In this document: one piece after another, positions 63,286-64,000 of the stretch | Numbering within the stretch: the stretch's first letter is position 1 | Layout: each line of letters opens with the position of its first letter | Assembly: GCF_002266855.1 (NCBI RefSeq) | Contig: NZ_NGJN01000007.1 | Span: 62,001-126,000 of the forward strand | Direction of reading: 5' to 3' | Origin: Winogradskyella aurantia | GTDB lineage: Bacteria; Bacteroidota; Bacteroidia; Flavobacteriales; Flavobacteriaceae | Length of the DNA: 64,000 bases | Notes under the pieces: generated by a model | What the model was told of the DNA's origin: nothing | What the model saw: the letters and a program-made list of their open reading frames with translations, nothing else | Database searches by the model: none | Position numbers and translations under genes: made by a program

Positions 63286-63302
63286 AGCTAACTAAATTTT
63301 AA

Positions 63303-63334
63303 ATGTTTGCAATTTTAAACATATAGGTGCCTAT
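63303..63334. promoter_or_regulatory. two adjacent inverted repeats before the GH17 gene
   Basis: ATGTTT-8-AAACAT (63303-63322) and ATAGG-tg-CCTAT (63323-63334) lie 18 bases or more upstream of the GH17 start. They could be operator sites for the LacI-family regulator, but neither has the CG centre typical of LacI operators. Confidence 0.3.
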
Positions 63335-63454
63335 TTGCAACTGTTTCCTTAATTCTTATCGAATAATTGAATGTTAAATAATACAATTTTATAACTTAAC
63401 TCGTTTTTAAAGCTGATTACCGAAATTAATTAGCTTGTCCTCCGATTTTGCACT

Positions 63455-64000
63455 TTATAATTCACCTCTTCTCGCAACAAGTTCTGCTTTTATTTCTCGA
63501 GCTCTTTCTTCACTTAAACTGTATTTCCACATCACCAACATAGCTATGCCTGCCGTTAGTACAGGTATAACAATATCTGCAATTCGCAAATTAGTCATGG
63601 TCTCTGCAGTTTGTGTTGGCGCATCTGAAATAAAACCTACTAGTTTTAAGACAAAGCCTTGCAGAACAAGAGCTAATGCCTGACCCATTTTTACCATCCA
63701 CCAGTAAATGGCTCCGAAGGTGCCTTCCTTTCGCGGCATACCGTTTTCTAACTCATCAAGATCGCATACGTCGGCTGTCATACTCATCATAAGCGTAAAT
63801 AGACCTCCAAGTCCGAATGCCATAAACGGTATAGGCATAAACATTAGCCATGGATTACCAGGATCAAAACCCCACCATTTTAAAATATAGCCTATAATTG
63901 AAATGGCCGTTGAAATAAGAAAGGCATTCCTTTTACCGTATTTATCTGCTATTTTTGATATAATTGGAATAACCGCAAAAGCTGTTACTACAGCTGTTAT
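63455..64000 (-). CDS. MFS/GPH-type sugar transporter (N-terminus beyond window)
   Basis: The reading frame is open from the window edge (codon starting at 64000) to the stop at 63455, about 181 residues, so only the C-terminal part is here. It has several membrane spans: AVVTAFAVIPIISKIADKYG (with the GPH/MFS loop ADKYGKR), ISIIGYILKWWG, MPIPFMAFGLGGLFTLMMSM, and the final spans before SLSEERAREIKAELVARRGEL. DLDELENGMPRKEG with TFGAIYWWMVKMGQA resembles the GPH cation symporter family. It probably imports glucan oligosaccharides for the GH17 gene downstream. Confidence 0.85.
   Translation of the reverse strand: MTAVVTAFAVIPIISKIADKYGKRNAFLISTAISIIGYILKWWGFDPGNPWLMFMPIPFMAFGLGGLFTLMMSMTADVCDLDELENGMPRKEGTFGAIYWWMVKMGQALALVLQGFVLKLVGFISDAPTQTAETMTNLRIADIVIPVLTAGIAMLVMWKYSLSEERAREIKAELVARRGEL

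Noticed and set aside
1-64000. CRISPR arrays, prophage, insertion sequences, tRNA or rRNA genes
   Set aside because: No regularly spaced repeats, transposase or phage motifs, or cloverleaf-like sequences were seen.

Overview
The window is about 36-38% GC by eye and reads as chromosomal DNA from a gliding marine-type member of the Flavobacteriaceae (Bacteroidota). The evidence is gliding genes (gldB, gldA), type IX secretion C-terminal sorting domains, GLPGLI, DUF5686 and head-GIN proteins, a Zn-less flavobacterial DnaG, K+-type membrane pyrophosphatase, and many promoters with the Bacteroidota -7 box TAnnTTTG. I saw no tRNA, rRNA, IS element, prophage or CRISPR array.

Layout. 1-2.3 kb: gldB (cut by the window edge) diverging from nadE, then an orphan LuxR-type regulator. 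2.3-7 kb: dnaG, then an ECF sigma / anti-sigma / outer-membrane protein operon. 7-15 kb: polyprenyl synthase, a T9SS-secreted protein, rlmN, queA, and an rsgA-dtd-mazG-aroA run. 15-19.1 kb: a four-gene Phe/Tyr operon (pheA, aminotransferase, tyrA, DAHP synthase-chorismate mutase) preceded by an unannotated leader peptide and attenuator. 19.2-25 kb: gldA, a lipid A deacylase-like pair, metK under a SAM-II-like riboswitch, and an M28 peptidase. 25-34 kb: an outer-membrane barrel, two GLPGLI proteins and a small secreted protein diverging from a two-component system, then a deoxynucleoside kinase. 34-42 kb: App1-like phosphatase, two pyrophosphatases, a DUF5686 protein and pdhB. 42-49 kb: etfBA, a 117-bp inverted-repeat element, a DUF151 nuclease, a nucleoside transporter, thyA, a CBM48 protein and a 2TM-DHFR fusion. 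49-59 kb: an ABC ATPase with a giant permease-M1 peptidase fusion, fabD-lspA, galE with a DegT aminotransferase, and waaA. 59-64 kb: a charged repeat lipoprotein, then a beta-glucan (laminarin-type) locus with LacI regulator, T9SS carbohydrate-binding protein, GH17 glucanase and the end of a sugar transporter.

How the genes work together. The Phe/Tyr operon contains the first step (DAHP synthase), the branch enzyme (chorismate mutase) and both terminal branches, and its leader encodes YYNWFYFFY just before a terminator that abuts the pheA start codon. An 8-bp antiterminator can be drawn between the last leader codons and the terminator arm. This is the strongest previously unannotated regulatory system in the window. 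The second is the SAM-II-type pseudoknot before metK, a direct product-feedback switch. thyA lies close to an unusual membrane-anchored DHFR and to a nucleoside transporter and deoxynucleoside kinase, which together supply and salvage dTMP. The last 4 kb form a co-oriented glucan-use locus.

Function calls rest on motifs read by eye. Starts were moved from the longest open frame where an internal ATG fitted the family better; three essential genes (dnaG, lspA, waaA) appear to use TTG.
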